Positions 43,780-53,586 of a stretch of 64,000 nucleotides of DNA are shown piece after piece. Location of the stretch: NCBI GenBank assembly GCA_013112685.1, contig JABFGC010000002.1, positions 1,436,902 to 1,500,901 on the forward strand. Direction: 5' to 3'. Every line of letters begins with the position of its first letter. Position 1 is the stretch's first letter. The notes under the pieces were generated by a model. That model made no database searches. It was not told the origin of the DNA and saw only the letters and a list, made by a program, of their open reading frames with translations. Position numbers and translations under genes: made by a program. The DNA is from Chloroflexota bacterium (GTDB lineage Bacteria; Chloroflexota; Anaerolineae; Anaerolineales; Villigracilaceae).

Positions 43780-45304
43780 ATGAATCACGGCTTGAGTCGG
43801 CGCGACTTTTTGAAACTGGCAGGGCTTGCTTCGCTGGGGATGGTCGTCCCGCCGTCCGTTCAACACCTGGGCGGCGGGCTGCAGGGCGATAAAAAGAACG
43901 TCCTCATCATCGTCTTCGACGCGCTCGCGGCTTATAACGTCTCGCTGTATGGCTACGGGCGGGCGACGACTCCCAATCTCACGCGCCTGGCAAATCGCGC
44001 CACGGTCTTTCACAATCACTTTGCAGGCGGGAATTTCACCACCCCCGGCACTGCCTCGTTGTTGACCGGGACCCTGCCGTGGACTCACCGCGCGCTCGGC
44101 TTCAACGACCCCGCCATCGCGTCATTCTCGGACAAAAGCATTTTTCACGCCTTCGACGATTACCACCGGGTTGCCTATTCCCATAACACGCTTGTCAACA
44201 CGCTGTTCAGGCAGTTCCTCGGCGGCATCACCGAATATGTGCCTCAGGATGAACTTTTCCTTTTCAACGACGGCTTCATCCGCAAACTGTTTCCCAACGA
44301 CGAGGATACCGCCACCGTCGGCTGGGCGCGGGCGGTCAAGCGCACCGGGGGGTATTCGTATTCGCTGTTCCTCTCCCAGTTATACGAAAAATACCGCGAC
44401 AGCAAAGTGGCAGACGCGGCAAGACAGTATCCCCTCGGCTTGCCAAGCATCAACAACGATAATTATTTCACGCTCGAACAAGGTGTGGATTGGCTGGCGG
44501 AAAAACTCAACGAACTTCCCCGTCCCTTCATGGGATATTTCCACTTCCTGCCGCCGCACTTTCCATACAAGCCGCACCGGGACTTTGTGGGCGCATTTTC
44601 GAACGATTCCTTCCAGCCCCCGAGCAAACCGGAGGATTTGTTCACCGAAGGAAGGTCGAACGATTTCCTGCAAAAATGGCGGAATGTCTACGACGAGTTC
44701 ATCCTGCACGTGGACTCCGAATTTGCCCGTCTGTTCGACGCGCTGGAAAGGTCCGGCGTCCTCGACAATACCTGGCTCGTCTTCACATCGGATCACGGCG
44801 AGTTGTTCGAGCGCGGCATCTGGGCGCATTCCACGCCCACGTTTTACCAGCCCATCGTCCGTGTGCCTTTGATGATCTTTGAACCCGGCTCGCAGGAGGG
44901 GCGGGAGGTATACGAAGCGACCAGCGCCATTGATTTGATGCCCACCCTCCTGCACTTGACCGGACATTCGATCCCCGCCTGCGTGGAGGGACGCATCCTG
45001 CCGCCGTACGCAGCCGGGGCAGCGCGTCCCGGTCAGCCGATCTATGCGGGCCCACGCGAGACGCAACAAGCCTACAGCGCCGCTGACGGAAGCCACTGTC
45101 ATGCTCGTCAAAGACAATTACAAATTGACCTATTTCCTCGGCTACAACGAATACGGCGCGGGCGACGAGCATGTCCAGTTGTTCGACATTCGGGCAGACT
45201 CAGAGGAACTTAACGACCTGTCGCAAGCCAAAAGGGAAACGACCGCCGACTTGTTAACCATGGTCAAAACAAAATTGGAAGAGAAAAACGAGCCGTTTCA
45301 ATAG
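43780..45304 (+). CDS. Tat-exported sulfatase-like protein, frameshifted near the end
   Basis: The signal begins NHGLSRRDFLKLAGLASLGM, a twin-arginine signal peptide. The sulfatase/alkaline-phosphatase domain opens NVLIIVFDALAAYNVSLYGY. GNFTTPGTASLLTGTLP is the nucleophile region (Thr rather than the Cys of formylglycine sulfatases), and LVFTSDHGELFERG the second metal site. The frame changes near 45080; the continuation is LTEATVMLVKDNYKLTYFLG. Given the Thr at the active site, phosphotransferase or phosphatase activity is as likely as sulfatase. tatB-tatC are in this window. Confidence 0.85.
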
Positions 45305-45345
45305 ACCTTATCGGAAGTGAGAAGAGAATCCATAAATCATCCCGA

Positions 45346-45433
45346 AGGATGAAGGTGGAGTCCAGAAGTTCTACTTCTGGAATTCGGTGAGAGTGCTACT
45401 TCTGGAATTCCGCAAGTAGAACTTGCGGAGTCC
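45346..45433. repeat. double-hairpin repeat, copy 2
   Basis: Same element as 4684-4746, with CCAGAAGTtctACTTCTGG and CCGCAAGTagaACTTGCGG. The middle is enlarged by a partial duplication (CTACTTCTGGAATTC appears twice). Confidence 0.85.
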
Positions 45434-45452
45434 GGCTATTTTCAGAGCAGGA

Positions 45453-45522
45453 CACGAATGTTCACGAAAAAACGAAAGAAATTCGTGTTTCTGCGGGGAG
45501 AAAAAGTTAATTCCGACGAAAT
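45453..45522. other. gap with CACGAA/TTCGTG inverted repeat
   Basis: ACACGAAT and ATTCGTGT flank about 21 bases. It may be a terminator region for the convergent sulfatase and sulfotransferase genes. Nothing else is seen. Confidence 0.35.
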
Positions 45523-46110
45523 CTAATAAGACTTCCGCTGGCGGTAAAGCTGCTCCTGCGGAATCCCGCTCATCGCACGGACGTCCAACCGGACGTTCAA
45601 AAACTCCGCCACTTTTGCGGCATACTCCGCCGGGGATTTCAATAATTCGTTATACCGAACGTACAGCACCTCCATGTTCTGCTGGAGGGCAAGCCACCCT
45701 TTCACCTTTTCCAAATGCTTTGTGTAAAGGTCGGTAAACCTGCCGTCTTCGGCTGGATCGCCCGGCTTGCCCCGGCGTTCCAGCATCTTTCGCTGCGAGG
45801 CGAGGATTTCCGCCATTTCCCGTTCCATGAAGATAACCTTGTAATGATAGCCGCCCGGCAGATGTTCGAGCAGGGCGGATATTACTTTTACAACATTCCC
45901 GCGCGTCTCCTCCATCCAGAGCGTATCCCCGTCTTTTAACTGCTTGACCCGCTCAAACTCGTAATAGCCCTGCAAATTATCGTCGTCCGCGGTGCGGATA
46001 TTGTCGGTGAGAATGTTCAGCCCGCCCGCTTCGAGCATCTTCATCATCATGGAGGTGCCCGAGCGCGGCAAACCGGAGACGATATAGATCGGTATTTCCA
46101 TTTCGTTCAT
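45523..46110 (-). CDS. sulfotransferase-family protein
   Basis: 195 residues. The 5' PAPS-binding P-loop is VSGLPRSGTSMMMKMLEAGG. Mid-protein KVIFMEREMAEILASQRKML matches the 3' phosphate-binding strand (RxxxxxxxS-type), and VLYVRYNELLKSPAEYAAKV the C-terminal family motif. It would transfer sulfate from PAPS to an unknown acceptor; some family members are sulfotransferase-like without proven activity. It faces the sulfatase-like gene at 43780. Confidence 0.88.
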   Translation of the reverse strand: MNEMEIPIYIVSGLPRSGTSMMMKMLEAGGLNILTDNIRTADDDNLQGYYEFERVKQLKDGDTLWMEETRGNVVKVISALLEHLPGGYHYKVIFMEREMAEILASQRKMLERRGKPGDPAEDGRFTDLYTKHLEKVKGWLALQQNMEVLYVRYNELLKSPAEYAAKVAEFLNVRLDVRAMSGIPQEQLYRQRKSY

Positions 46111-46225
46111 TATGCTACTACCTGTCCTTATTCCAGTGTGCGCGCATCATACCGGTTTTTCGTTATTTCGTAAACCGCCATTGAGCGCCGTCCATAAGCC
46201 CCAGGCATCAGCATACACTGTTACA

Positions 46226-46390
46226 ATGATGCAAAGAATGAACTCCATGGTGAATTTACAAACACTCGAAATCCCCATCTCCGGCATGGACTGCGCCGAA
46301 TGTACGATGCACGTCCAACATGCCATCGAACGCAGCAGTTTTTGCTCACAAAAGCAAACGCCCGAATCGCACACATTATGGTTCAGGTAA
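46226..46390 (+). pseudogene. truncated heavy-metal-associated domain (P-type ATPase remnant)
   Basis: LEIPISGMDCAECTMHVQHAI is the start of an HMA domain with the metal-binding GMDCAEC, as at the N-terminus of Cd/Zn/Cu P-type ATPases. Similarity stops after QHAIER (near 46333) and the reading frame ends at 46390. The rest of the ATPase is absent. Confidence 0.75.
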
Positions 46391-46545
46391 ATTCAGTTTC
46401 AAGACAGGGCTGGGTATGTAATACACAGTACTTATACCAGGGAAGGTGAACAGGTAATCTCCGCCACCTTGCACAATCACTGCACTATCGTCATAATACC
46501 AACCCCTAAAATATATAGGCATACCCACACCAGCGGTACTGCCTC
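46376..46545 (-). pseudogene. C-terminal fragment of an unknown protein
   Basis: Minus-strand frame reads GMPIYFRGWYYDDSAVIVQG, then GGDYLFTFPGISTVYYIPSP and KLNLPEP before TAA. It looks like a genuine protein end but has no start; upstream it runs into the M29 fragment. Origin unknown. Confidence 0.45.
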
Positions 46546-46644
46546 AGTCGAGGCCTGCATGGCGATCATCTCGCCCTTTTGGATGTTCAGGCTGTAGCTG
46601 GCAACGAGCCCGGCCAGCCGGGAAGGAAGATCATGGATGGACAT
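46477..46644 (-). pseudogene. truncated M29 aminopeptidase N-terminus
   Basis: MSIHDLPSRLAGLVASYSLN then IQKGEMIAMQASTEAVPLV matches the start of thermophilic M29 aminopeptidases (AmpS/AmpT type). Similarity breaks after about residue 39 (near 46530-46545) and the frame closes at 46477. It lies 41 bp downstream of the TetR gene and would have been the last gene of that operon. Confidence 0.65.
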
Positions 46645-46684
46645 CGCGAATCCTTTCTTTTTTCGATCTCTGTCTCATGGTGGA

Positions 46685-47353
46685 CTACTTCTTTATAGAA
46701 GGGATAACTGATAGATCCTCTGGCGGGGCACCCTTCATGTTATTGATCAGGAGGGTCAGCATCAGGTCGTGGTTGTGGGGCATCTCCAGTCCCACCTCCC
46801 GCACCAGGCTGGATTTCAGGCTGGCCATGCCGTGGATGACCACCCAGCACGCGTAGACCATGACGTTGCGGTCAAAGCCAGGGCGGGTTTTGAAGATTCC
46901 CTGGTCAATGCCCTGTTGGATGACCTGCGATGCAATGCGGAAGGAAAGTTGTGTATTCGTGTGGGCTTCTGCCCAACGCCGATCGAACCGCCCCGGCGAG
47001 AAGATGATGTGGGTGAACATCAGCTGGTACAACTCCACGTTGTCCGCCGCGAATTGCAAGTAGGCATGGCCGATCGCTCGTAAACGCTCATCGGGTGGCA
47101 ATGTATCGGGGACTGCCTGGAGCTGTTCGCCCAGGCGGACGAAACCAGCATTGCCAATCTCGATAAGAATATCCTCAATCCCGCTGAAATATTCGTAGAT
47201 CGCTGGTTTGCTGTAGGCAGCGCGGTGGGCAATCTCTGCCAGGGTCAGCTTCTGTAAGCCGCCTTCGGCAAGAATTTGTTCGGCGATTTGCAGAATCAAT
47301 GCTCGCGTTCGTTCCCGCCGGCGCTCCTGAGTGCTTCCCTTGGTCTCTTTCAT
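46685..47353 (-). CDS. TetR-family transcriptional regulator
   Basis: 222 residues. The N-terminal HTH is TRALILQIAEQILAEGGLQKLTLAEIAHRAAYSKPAIYEYF, the standard TetR_N layout. The C-terminal ligand domain includes HIIFSPGRFDRRWAEAHTNT and VMVYACWVVIHGMASL (TetR_C_33-like). The start is taken at the ATG giving MKETKGSTQERRRERTRA. It lies downstream of the serine hydrolase in the catabolic operon and probably controls it. Confidence 0.9.
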   Translation of the reverse strand: MKETKGSTQERRRERTRALILQIAEQILAEGGLQKLTLAEIAHRAAYSKPAIYEYFSGIEDILIEIGNAGFVRLGEQLQAVPDTLPPDERLRAIGHAYLQFAADNVELYQLMFTHIIFSPGRFDRRWAEAHTNTQLSFRIASQVIQQGIDQGIFKTRPGFDRNVMVYACWVVIHGMASLKSSLVREVGLEMPHNHDLMLTLLINNMKGAPPEDLSVIPSIKK

Positions 47354-47378
47354 CCTATTTATCCTCTCAAATGAGGAG

Positions 47379-48986
47379 CTATTCCCGGCAGACAACCTGC
47401 TCCACACGTTTGAAGTGGATGCCGAGTGCCCGGTCGCCTGTGAACTCAAGGCCGTTCACATGCCCGTCCGCGCTGCGGGTGAACTTGATCTTTTCGAAGT
47501 TCTCCAGATCGGAGGAAAACTCATCCTTGAGAACCGGGAATAATTCCAAGCCGGGGAAATGTGGGTGGACCAGGACCAGCCGATCCGACCGGACCGCCAC
47601 CTCCCATAGATTGAGCAGTTCCTCGCTCCAGTATCGTCCGGCATACTCCGCCAGATCCTTTTCCTGCAGAACGATTGGCAGCAGTTTCTCAGCGTGCATG
47701 GGGTCCGATCGGGGTCAGGCTGGAGACAGCGCACAACTTCCCCGCCTGATCGTATTCGACCTGCAGCTCGGCACCAAGAATGTCAATCTTGTAGTGCCCG
47801 GCGCCGATCTTCAGGAGAGGCAGGCGGAAAGGATAATAAGGGGTGTGGATGAAAAGCTTGTGCTCGGCGATGACCACTGTCGAAAGCAGCCCGTCGGGCA
47901 TGCGGTAGCAGCCCGCCAGTTCATGCATTTCCTTTTCGCTGGCTTCCAATATCGGTGCACCGGCGATCTGCGCGCCCCTAGGCGCCAGTTCCGGCAAGCA
48001 CCAGCGCCGGGATTTTTCCGCCCAGTGTGACCGCGTCCATCGTACCGTTGTTGGAAAGCACACCCACCGCCACGCCGGCCCGGGCACGTAGATCATCTCG
48101 GTGCGGAAGCCGCCCGCCCCGCCTGAGTGCGTCCAAACCTTTTTCCCACCCCGTTCCGCCATCTCCAGCCCGCAGGCGTACATGTTCATCGCCCCATTAT
48201 TGAACGGGTGGGTCAGGTCCAATCCCATCATCACATCCGCCTCGTAAGTTGGTGAGACAAATTGCCCAACGAGCGGGCAAAATCGGTGATAGTGGTCATG
48301 ATGTTCGTGGAACCGGCGACGGCCACGTTTTCCAACGCACGGGTATATTCGCCGGACTCGCTCAGGTTGTAATGGCCGGCAGATTCCGGGATCATTTCCT
48401 TGTGGTCACGGAGCAGGCAGGTCCGTTTCATCCCCAGGGGGTCAAAGACCTCCTTCTGCAAGAAATCCCGCAGGTCACGGCCGGTCAGACGCTGGACGAT
48501 CTCTGCCATTAACACGTAACCTGTGTTGTTGTACATGTAACGTTCACCGGGCGTGAAATTCAGGGCGGTTTGACGCAGCGTGAGGGCAATGAGCTGCGCC
48601 GGGGTGTGCACATCATCCCGGCGGAAACCTGCATACGCCTGGATGTTGTACATATCCCGCAGCCCGCTTGAGTGGTGCAACAGGTGATGGATTTGGATAT
48701 CCCTGTAGACCGGCGGGAATTCGGGCAGGTGTTTGCACAATGGATCGTCCAGCCTGAGCAGCCCCCATTTCTCAAGCAGGCGGATGGCAAAGCCGGTGAA
48801 TTGCTTCGAGACCGACGCCAGGTTGAAGCGCGTGTTCTCATTGATGCGCAGCCGGTATTCCAGGCTGGCATATCCGCTGGTCGCAAAGACCGGCTCCTGG
48901 TTTTTTTGAACAACGCAGACGGCAACTCCAGGGATCTCCTGCCAGGGCACGATCAGTTCCAGAACTCCATCCAGTAATTTGTTCAT
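47379..48986 (-). CDS. beta-lactamase-family serine hydrolase, frameshifted
   Basis: Class C beta-lactamase/DD-peptidase-like fold. The SxxK motif is in FNLASVSKQFTGFAIRLLEK. The YxN motif is in GERYMYNNTGYVLMAEIV, and HSGGAGGFRTEM is the KTG-equivalent HxG. A C-terminal beta domain (EYAGRYWSEELLNLWEV, FTRSADGHVNGLEF) resembles DUF3471. Frame changes are needed near 48240, twice between 47985 and 48075, and near 47700. No signal peptide, so cytoplasmic; related enzymes are D-aminopeptidases or esterases. Its operon partners favour a peptidase/amidase role. Confidence 0.85.
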
Positions 48987-49021
48987 AAGCCAGTTCTCCT
49001 CTCAAACATCTTCCTGTTGTT

Positions 49022-49990
49022 TCAGGAAGTGGTGACAACGGATTGATAACGATCTGCAAATAATGCCGGTTGACCGCCGGTGTGCCAAAAAAGGAACGTC
49101 TCATCCTTCTTGAAGAAATCCTTGCGAATGAGATCGATCAGCCCCGCGGCAGCGCGGCCGGTATAAACCGGGTCGAGCGGCAGGCCTTCGTAACGGGCAA
49201 ACAAGCCGACAGCTTCCCGTTCGGCATCCGTCAAGATGCTGTAGCCTGCCTTGCAGTAGTCCGCGTTGACCAGCACATCCTCCGGGGCCCAACTCGATCC
49301 GCGGGCCAATTTTTTCGCTGGTTTGCGAAGCGAGTGCGACCACATGCTCCTGCAGACTGCGCCGCGGTTCGTCGATGCTGATGCCGAGCACCTTCCCGGG
49401 TAGTTGAAGCAGCGCTGACCAAGCGTCAAGCCGGCATGCGTTCCACCCGAGGAGGAACCAAAAACGAACCAATTGGCATCCACATTTTGCTGCATCACCT
49501 CTTCCACTGCATAAACATAGCCGAGGGCGCCGGTCGGGCTGCTGCCCCCATAAGGGACCAGGTATGGCTTCTTCCCTTCCCTGCTGTCCGTTTCAAAGGT
49601 TTCCTGCAGCACGCGGTCCCGGCCGGCGCGGCCAACAACATGGATGATCTGTGCTCCAAACAACGTATCCAGCATGAAATTGGCTGAAGGAGTTTCCTCT
49701 GTTTTACCGGTCAGAACAAGGATGCACTCCATCCCAAAGCGTGCTGCCGCAGCCGCTGTCTGGCGGCAGTGATTGGATTGGAGTGCACCGGCGGATATCA
49801 GGGTTTTCGCCCCCATCTCCTGGGCTTCCGCCATCAGGAATTCCAGTTTGCGGGTCTTGTTCCCGCCAAACGCCAGGCCGGTTTGGTCATCGCGTTTAAC
49901 CAGCAGGCGCGGACCGCCCAGCACTTGGCTGAGGCGCGGCAGGGGATCAACTGGAGTGGGCAGATGGGCAAAACGCAGGCGTGGGATCAT
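49022..49990 (-). CDS. D-cysteine desulfhydrase / ACC deaminase family PLP enzyme
   Basis: 322 residues. The PLP Lys region is LLVKRDDQTGLAFGGNKTRK; SAGALQSNHCRQTAAAAARFG is the SNH phosphate-contact motif and FGSSSGGTHAGLTLGQR a second loop. FWHTGGQPALFA closes the protein. Between about 49290 and 49410 the frame is wrong; the alternative frame gives LLQLPGKVLGISIDEPRRSL and restores the family. Substrates in this family are D-cysteine, ACC and related amino acids (beta or alpha,beta elimination). It is part of the catabolic operon. Confidence 0.88.
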   Translation of the reverse strand: MIPRLRFAHLPTPVDPLPRLSQVLGGPRLLVKRDDQTGLAFGGNKTRKLEFLMAEAQEMGAKTLISAGALQSNHCRQTAAAAARFGMECILVLTGKTEETPSANFMLDTLFGAQIIHVVGRAGRDRVLQETFETDSREGKKPYLVPYGGSSPTGALGYVYAVEEVMQQNVDANWFVFGSSSGGTHAGLTLGQRCFNYPGRCSASASTNRGAVCRSMWSHSLRKPAKKLARGSSWAPEDVLVNADYCKAGYSILTDAEREAVGLFARYEGLPLDPVYTGRAAAGLIDLIRKDFFKKDETFLFWHTGGQPALFADRYQSVVTTS

Positions 49991-50022
49991 GGCGGCTCCG
50001 GACTGGCGTTGCTTGTCCAGTC

Positions 50023-51177
50023 TTATTCAAACGCTTTGCAATAAATATCCAGAATATCGGCAACCGTGACCTCTCGCGGGTTTCCGGGTGTGCAAACATC
50101 TTGAAAAGCCGCTTCAGCCAGCTTCTCAAGGTCTTCCTTTTTCACGCCGATCTCGCGCAGTTTCTGGGGTATGCCAATGTCCCTGGAAAGCTGGCGGACA
50201 GCATCAATAACCGCACGGATCACATTCTCTCCACTGCCTCCGGAGAGTCCCATTGCGATGGCGATTTCCCCATATTTTGACCCCGCTGCCTGTGCGTTAA
50301 ATTCCATCACGTACGGTAAAAGGAGAGCATTGGCCACGCCATGCGGTGTATCATAAAACGCACCAAGGGGATGCGCCATCGAATGAACAATTCCCAACCC
50401 GACATTGGAGAAGCCCATCCCCGCGATATACTGCGCCAGGGCCATCCCGCTCCTGGCATCCATGTCTGAAGGGTGAAGGACAGCGTTCCTAAGGTGCCTG
50501 GCAATCAAACTGATCGCTTTCAATTCCATAAAGTCTGTCATTTCCCAGGCGCCCTTGGTAATATAGCCTTCAATGGCGTGGGTCAAGGCATCCATCCCCG
50601 TTGCAGCGGTAAGTCCTTTTGGCATGGAGACCATCAGTTCAGGGTCAATGATGGAAACAACAGGGATATCATTTGTATCAATGCAAACCATTTTCTTTAC
50701 ACGATCTTCGTCTGTTATCACATAATTGATCGTCACTTCAGCCGCCGTCCCTGCAGTGGTAGGAATTGCTATGATCGGAATGGAACGATGTTTTGTGGCA
50801 GCAAATCCTTCCAGAGAGCGTACATCGGCGTATTCCGGGTTATTGGCAATGATTCCGATCGCTTTGGCCGCATCAATTGGTGATCCACCTCCAACGGCAA
50901 TAATAAAATCGGCCCCTGATTTGACAAAAGCGTCCACTCCCAATTTGACATTCGAGATTGTCGGGTTTTGTTTTACATTGCTGTATGTTTGATACGCAAT
51001 TTTGTTTTGATCGAGGATCTGCAGAACCAATCCTGTCACTTTCGATTCCAGCAGGACTTGATCGGTGACGATAAAAGCCCGCTTATACCCTCTGCGGTTG
51101 ATTTCTTCGGGCAATACATTCCTTGCACCCGGGCCGAAATATGAAGTTTCGTTCAGGATCATCCGTTTGGTTGCCAT
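50023..51177 (-). CDS. fucO: iron-dependent alcohol dehydrogenase, lactaldehyde reductase-like
   Basis: 384 residues, group III Fe-ADH very close in layout to FucO. It starts RMILNETSYFGPGARNVLP; the NAD site is AVGGGSPIDAAKAIGII and the ligand block IPTTAGTAAEVTINYVITDE. Metal residues lie in TGMDALTHAIEGYITKGAWE and IVHSMAHPLGAFYDTPHGVA. The end TPGNPREVTVADILDIY is also FucO-like. FucO reduces lactaldehyde and related short aldehydes; in this operon it may remove an aldehyde formed by the DapA-like aldolase. The frame is intact. Confidence 0.9.
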   Translation of the reverse strand: MATKRMILNETSYFGPGARNVLPEEINRRGYKRAFIVTDQVLLESKVTGLVLQILDQNKIAYQTYSNVKQNPTISNVKLGVDAFVKSGADFIIAVGGGSPIDAAKAIGIIANNPEYADVRSLEGFAATKHRSIPIIAIPTTAGTAAEVTINYVITDEDRVKKMVCIDTNDIPVVSIIDPELMVSMPKGLTAATGMDALTHAIEGYITKGAWEMTDFMELKAISLIARHLRNAVLHPSDMDARSGMALAQYIAGMGFSNVGLGIVHSMAHPLGAFYDTPHGVANALLLPYVMEFNAQAAGSKYGEIAIAMGLSGGSGENVIRAVIDAVRQLSRDIGIPQKLREIGVKKEDLEKLAEAAFQDVCTPGNPREVTVADILDIYCKAFE

Positions 51178-51234
51178 ACTTCATCCTTTCTTATTTATGG
51201 ATATATCGATCTTGAAGGCATCACGTCTAGGCGA

Positions 51235-52387
51235 TTACAACTTTTCCTCTTGTTTCAGGAATTGATTTGATAAGGCTGAAAGCGGGTTAATGCTCTTGGG
51301 GGCGCCTTTCAAACCGCTGCCTGTGAGCGGCACAACAAGACAATCGTCCTTTCGAGCCATCTGGAATACCGTATCCAACGCGGCAATCACCGTTGCACTG
51401 GTTGGCTCAATATAGAATCCCATCTGAGCCGCTTGTTTTTGAGCAGAGAGGATTTGTTCTTCTTCAACAGTGATGCAATCCCCATTCGATTCACGGATGG
51501 CCTGCAGGATGCGTTTCCCCCGTACCGGTGATGCAATGGCCAATCCTTCAGCTACGCTGGGCTGTTGTGCTTCCATTTCTGGAATTACATTCAAACCCAA
51601 ATCAAGAGCATGCCTGATCGGAGCCAGCAGTTTCGGTTGGACTGCAATCATGCGCGGTGTTTTGTCTGTCAATCCCACCTGCTTCAGCAGGGAGAATCCC
51701 AGCCACGCTCCCAACAAGTGGACTCCCTGGCCGACCGGCACCACATACCAATCCGGCACTTTTCCACCAAGCTGTTCCCAGATCTCCCAAGCTACACTTT
51801 GTTGCCCAGCCAGGAATCCTGGGTGATAAGCGTGTGAGGCAAGAACCGCGTTGCCGGCAGCAGCAGCAAGCGCAGCTTGTTTTGCCGCCGCGCGTGGGCC
51901 CCGGTATGGGATGGATGGTCACCCCGTAGATCGCAATCTGCGACTGCTTGGGCCGGCGAGGCGTGGGCGGGACGAAAATATCCATGGTCATTCCGGCCCT
52001 GGTGGCATAAGCCGCCACCGAAGCGCCCGCATTCCCCGAAGAATCGCCGATCACATGGCGGGCGCCTTGGTTGGCTAGTATATTGATCATCACAGCCGTA
52101 CCGCGATCCTTGAACGAACCTGTCGGGGAAATATACTCCAGTTTGAAGTTCACCTTGCGGTCATTGACTTGTATTGGAAGCAAAGGCGTGCAGACATTGC
52201 CCATCGTGACATACGGGGTTTCAAAATCGACTCCGAACATCCGGTAATATCGCCAGAGGCTCGGATCGGATGAATTAACCACAAACAGACTGGGTTGAAG
52301 GAGCTCAAATACGCCGCCGCAATCGCATCGCCAGTGCTGTGGCGATAGCGGTTCTTTTTTACCGCATTCGGAACAAACAACATTCAT
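51235..52387 (-). CDS. threonine synthase-like PLP enzyme with zinc ribbon, frameshifted
   Basis: The N-terminal ribbon has CSECGKKEPLSPQHWRCDCGG (four Cys). The fold type II PLP core includes EYISPTGSFKDRGTAVMINI (PLP Lys in SFKDRG), GDSSGNAGASVAAYATRAGM and, in the second frame, VPVGQGVHLLGAWLGF. MGFYIEPTSATVIAALD and VPLTGSGLKGAPKS lie near the end. The frame changes near 51890. Related enzymes include threonine synthase and cysteate synthase. There is no homoserine kinase context here, so a degradative or unusual amino-acid role is plausible. Confidence 0.85.
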
Positions 52388-52434
52388 GCGATTAAGCTCC
52401 TGATTGCAAGAACAGGTCAAGACGATACAATGCA

Positions 52435-53582
52435 CTAACTGGAATGGCGGACTGATTGTTTGCAAAAATCGTCAATCGCTTCGATCAGCAGGTCAACACA
52501 TTCCCTGGAACCGGCTTTTCCCATATGGCCACGCGGAAAATTTCACCTTTCGTCTGGCCCAGCCCGCCGGCAATCTGAATATTCTTTTCCTCAAGCAAGT
52601 AGGAAATCAAGGATGACACTTCCATATTGGGAAGCCGGCACACCGAGGAGATGCATGAAGACGCATGCTCATTGCTGATGTACAACCGGAAGCCAAGTTT
52701 CTCGATCGACTGGCGGAAATAAACAGCAATCTCTTTGTATCTGGTAATGCGGTTTTCCAACCCTTCTGAAACCAGCTCTTCCAGGGCCGCGTTTAAAGCA
52801 GTCACCACGGGTGTGGCAATCGTCACCGGGGCGGGATGCCAATCTCCCCATTCTTCCAGGTACTGCTTCCAGAGGCGTAGGTTCAGATACCAGCCGGGTG
52901 CATCAAACTGCTTGCCCGCCATGCGCTTCCAACCGATCGGATTTACCGCAACCGGTGAAACCCCTGGCACCGATTCCAGACTTTTATTGCTGCCGGCTAC
53001 ACAGACATCGATGCCCCATTCATCCATCTTCAGCTCTTCGCCACCAAGCGAGGAGACTGCATCAATGACCAATGGGATGCCAAACCTGCGGGCCAGATTT
53101 CCCAGATCTTGGACGGGATTCAGGACCCCGGTCGAGGTCTCATGATGGACTGCAACCATGCCGGTGATTGAGCGATCTTCGGCCAATAGCCTTTCCACCA
53201 CGCCAGAGTCGATCGGCCGCCCCCATTCAGCGACTGCTTCAAGATACTGGATATTGTGCGCCCGGGCAAGTTGAAGCAACCGATCCCCAAAGAAGCCGTT
53301 GTTCACAATGATCACCTTTTCACCTGGGCAGAACATGCTGCTGATCGCAGATTCAAGGCCACAAGTGCCCGAACCAACCAGCAAGAACACGTCGCCTTCG
53401 GTTTGAAAAACGGTCTTGAGTAAATTGGTTGTCTCCTTATACAGCCCGGTCCATTCCGCCCCGTAATGGGGCATGACGCCCTTTGCCATTGCTACAATGA
53501 CGGATTCCTGCACATCCACCGGGCCGGGGATCATCAACTTCGGATAACGCAAGGATTTTCTGCCAGAGAATTGTGGCGCCAT
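52435..53582 (-). CDS. class V aminotransferase (alanine-glyoxylate type), frameshifted at the end
   Basis: Fold type I PLP aminotransferase of the AGT/SPT group: MIPGPVDVQESVIVAMAKGV, VGSGTCGLESAISSMFCPGE, VHHETSTGVLNPVQDLGNLA and LVIDAVSSLGGEELKMDEWG. The PLP Lys is in VAGSNKSLESVPGVSPVA. A missing G near 52527 shifts the frame; the true end is FRVGHMGKAGSRECVDLLIE and on to the TAG at 52435. The ATG at 53582 with GGAGG 6 nt upstream is preferred to 53600. Likely amino acceptors are glyoxylate or pyruvate. Confidence 0.9.
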
Positions 53583-53586
53583 TGAT

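Noticed and set aside
43780..45304. Formylglycine-type sulfatase
   Set aside because: The CxPSR/SxPSR motif is absent; the nucleophile region reads GNFTTPGTAS, so only sulfatase-like is claimed.
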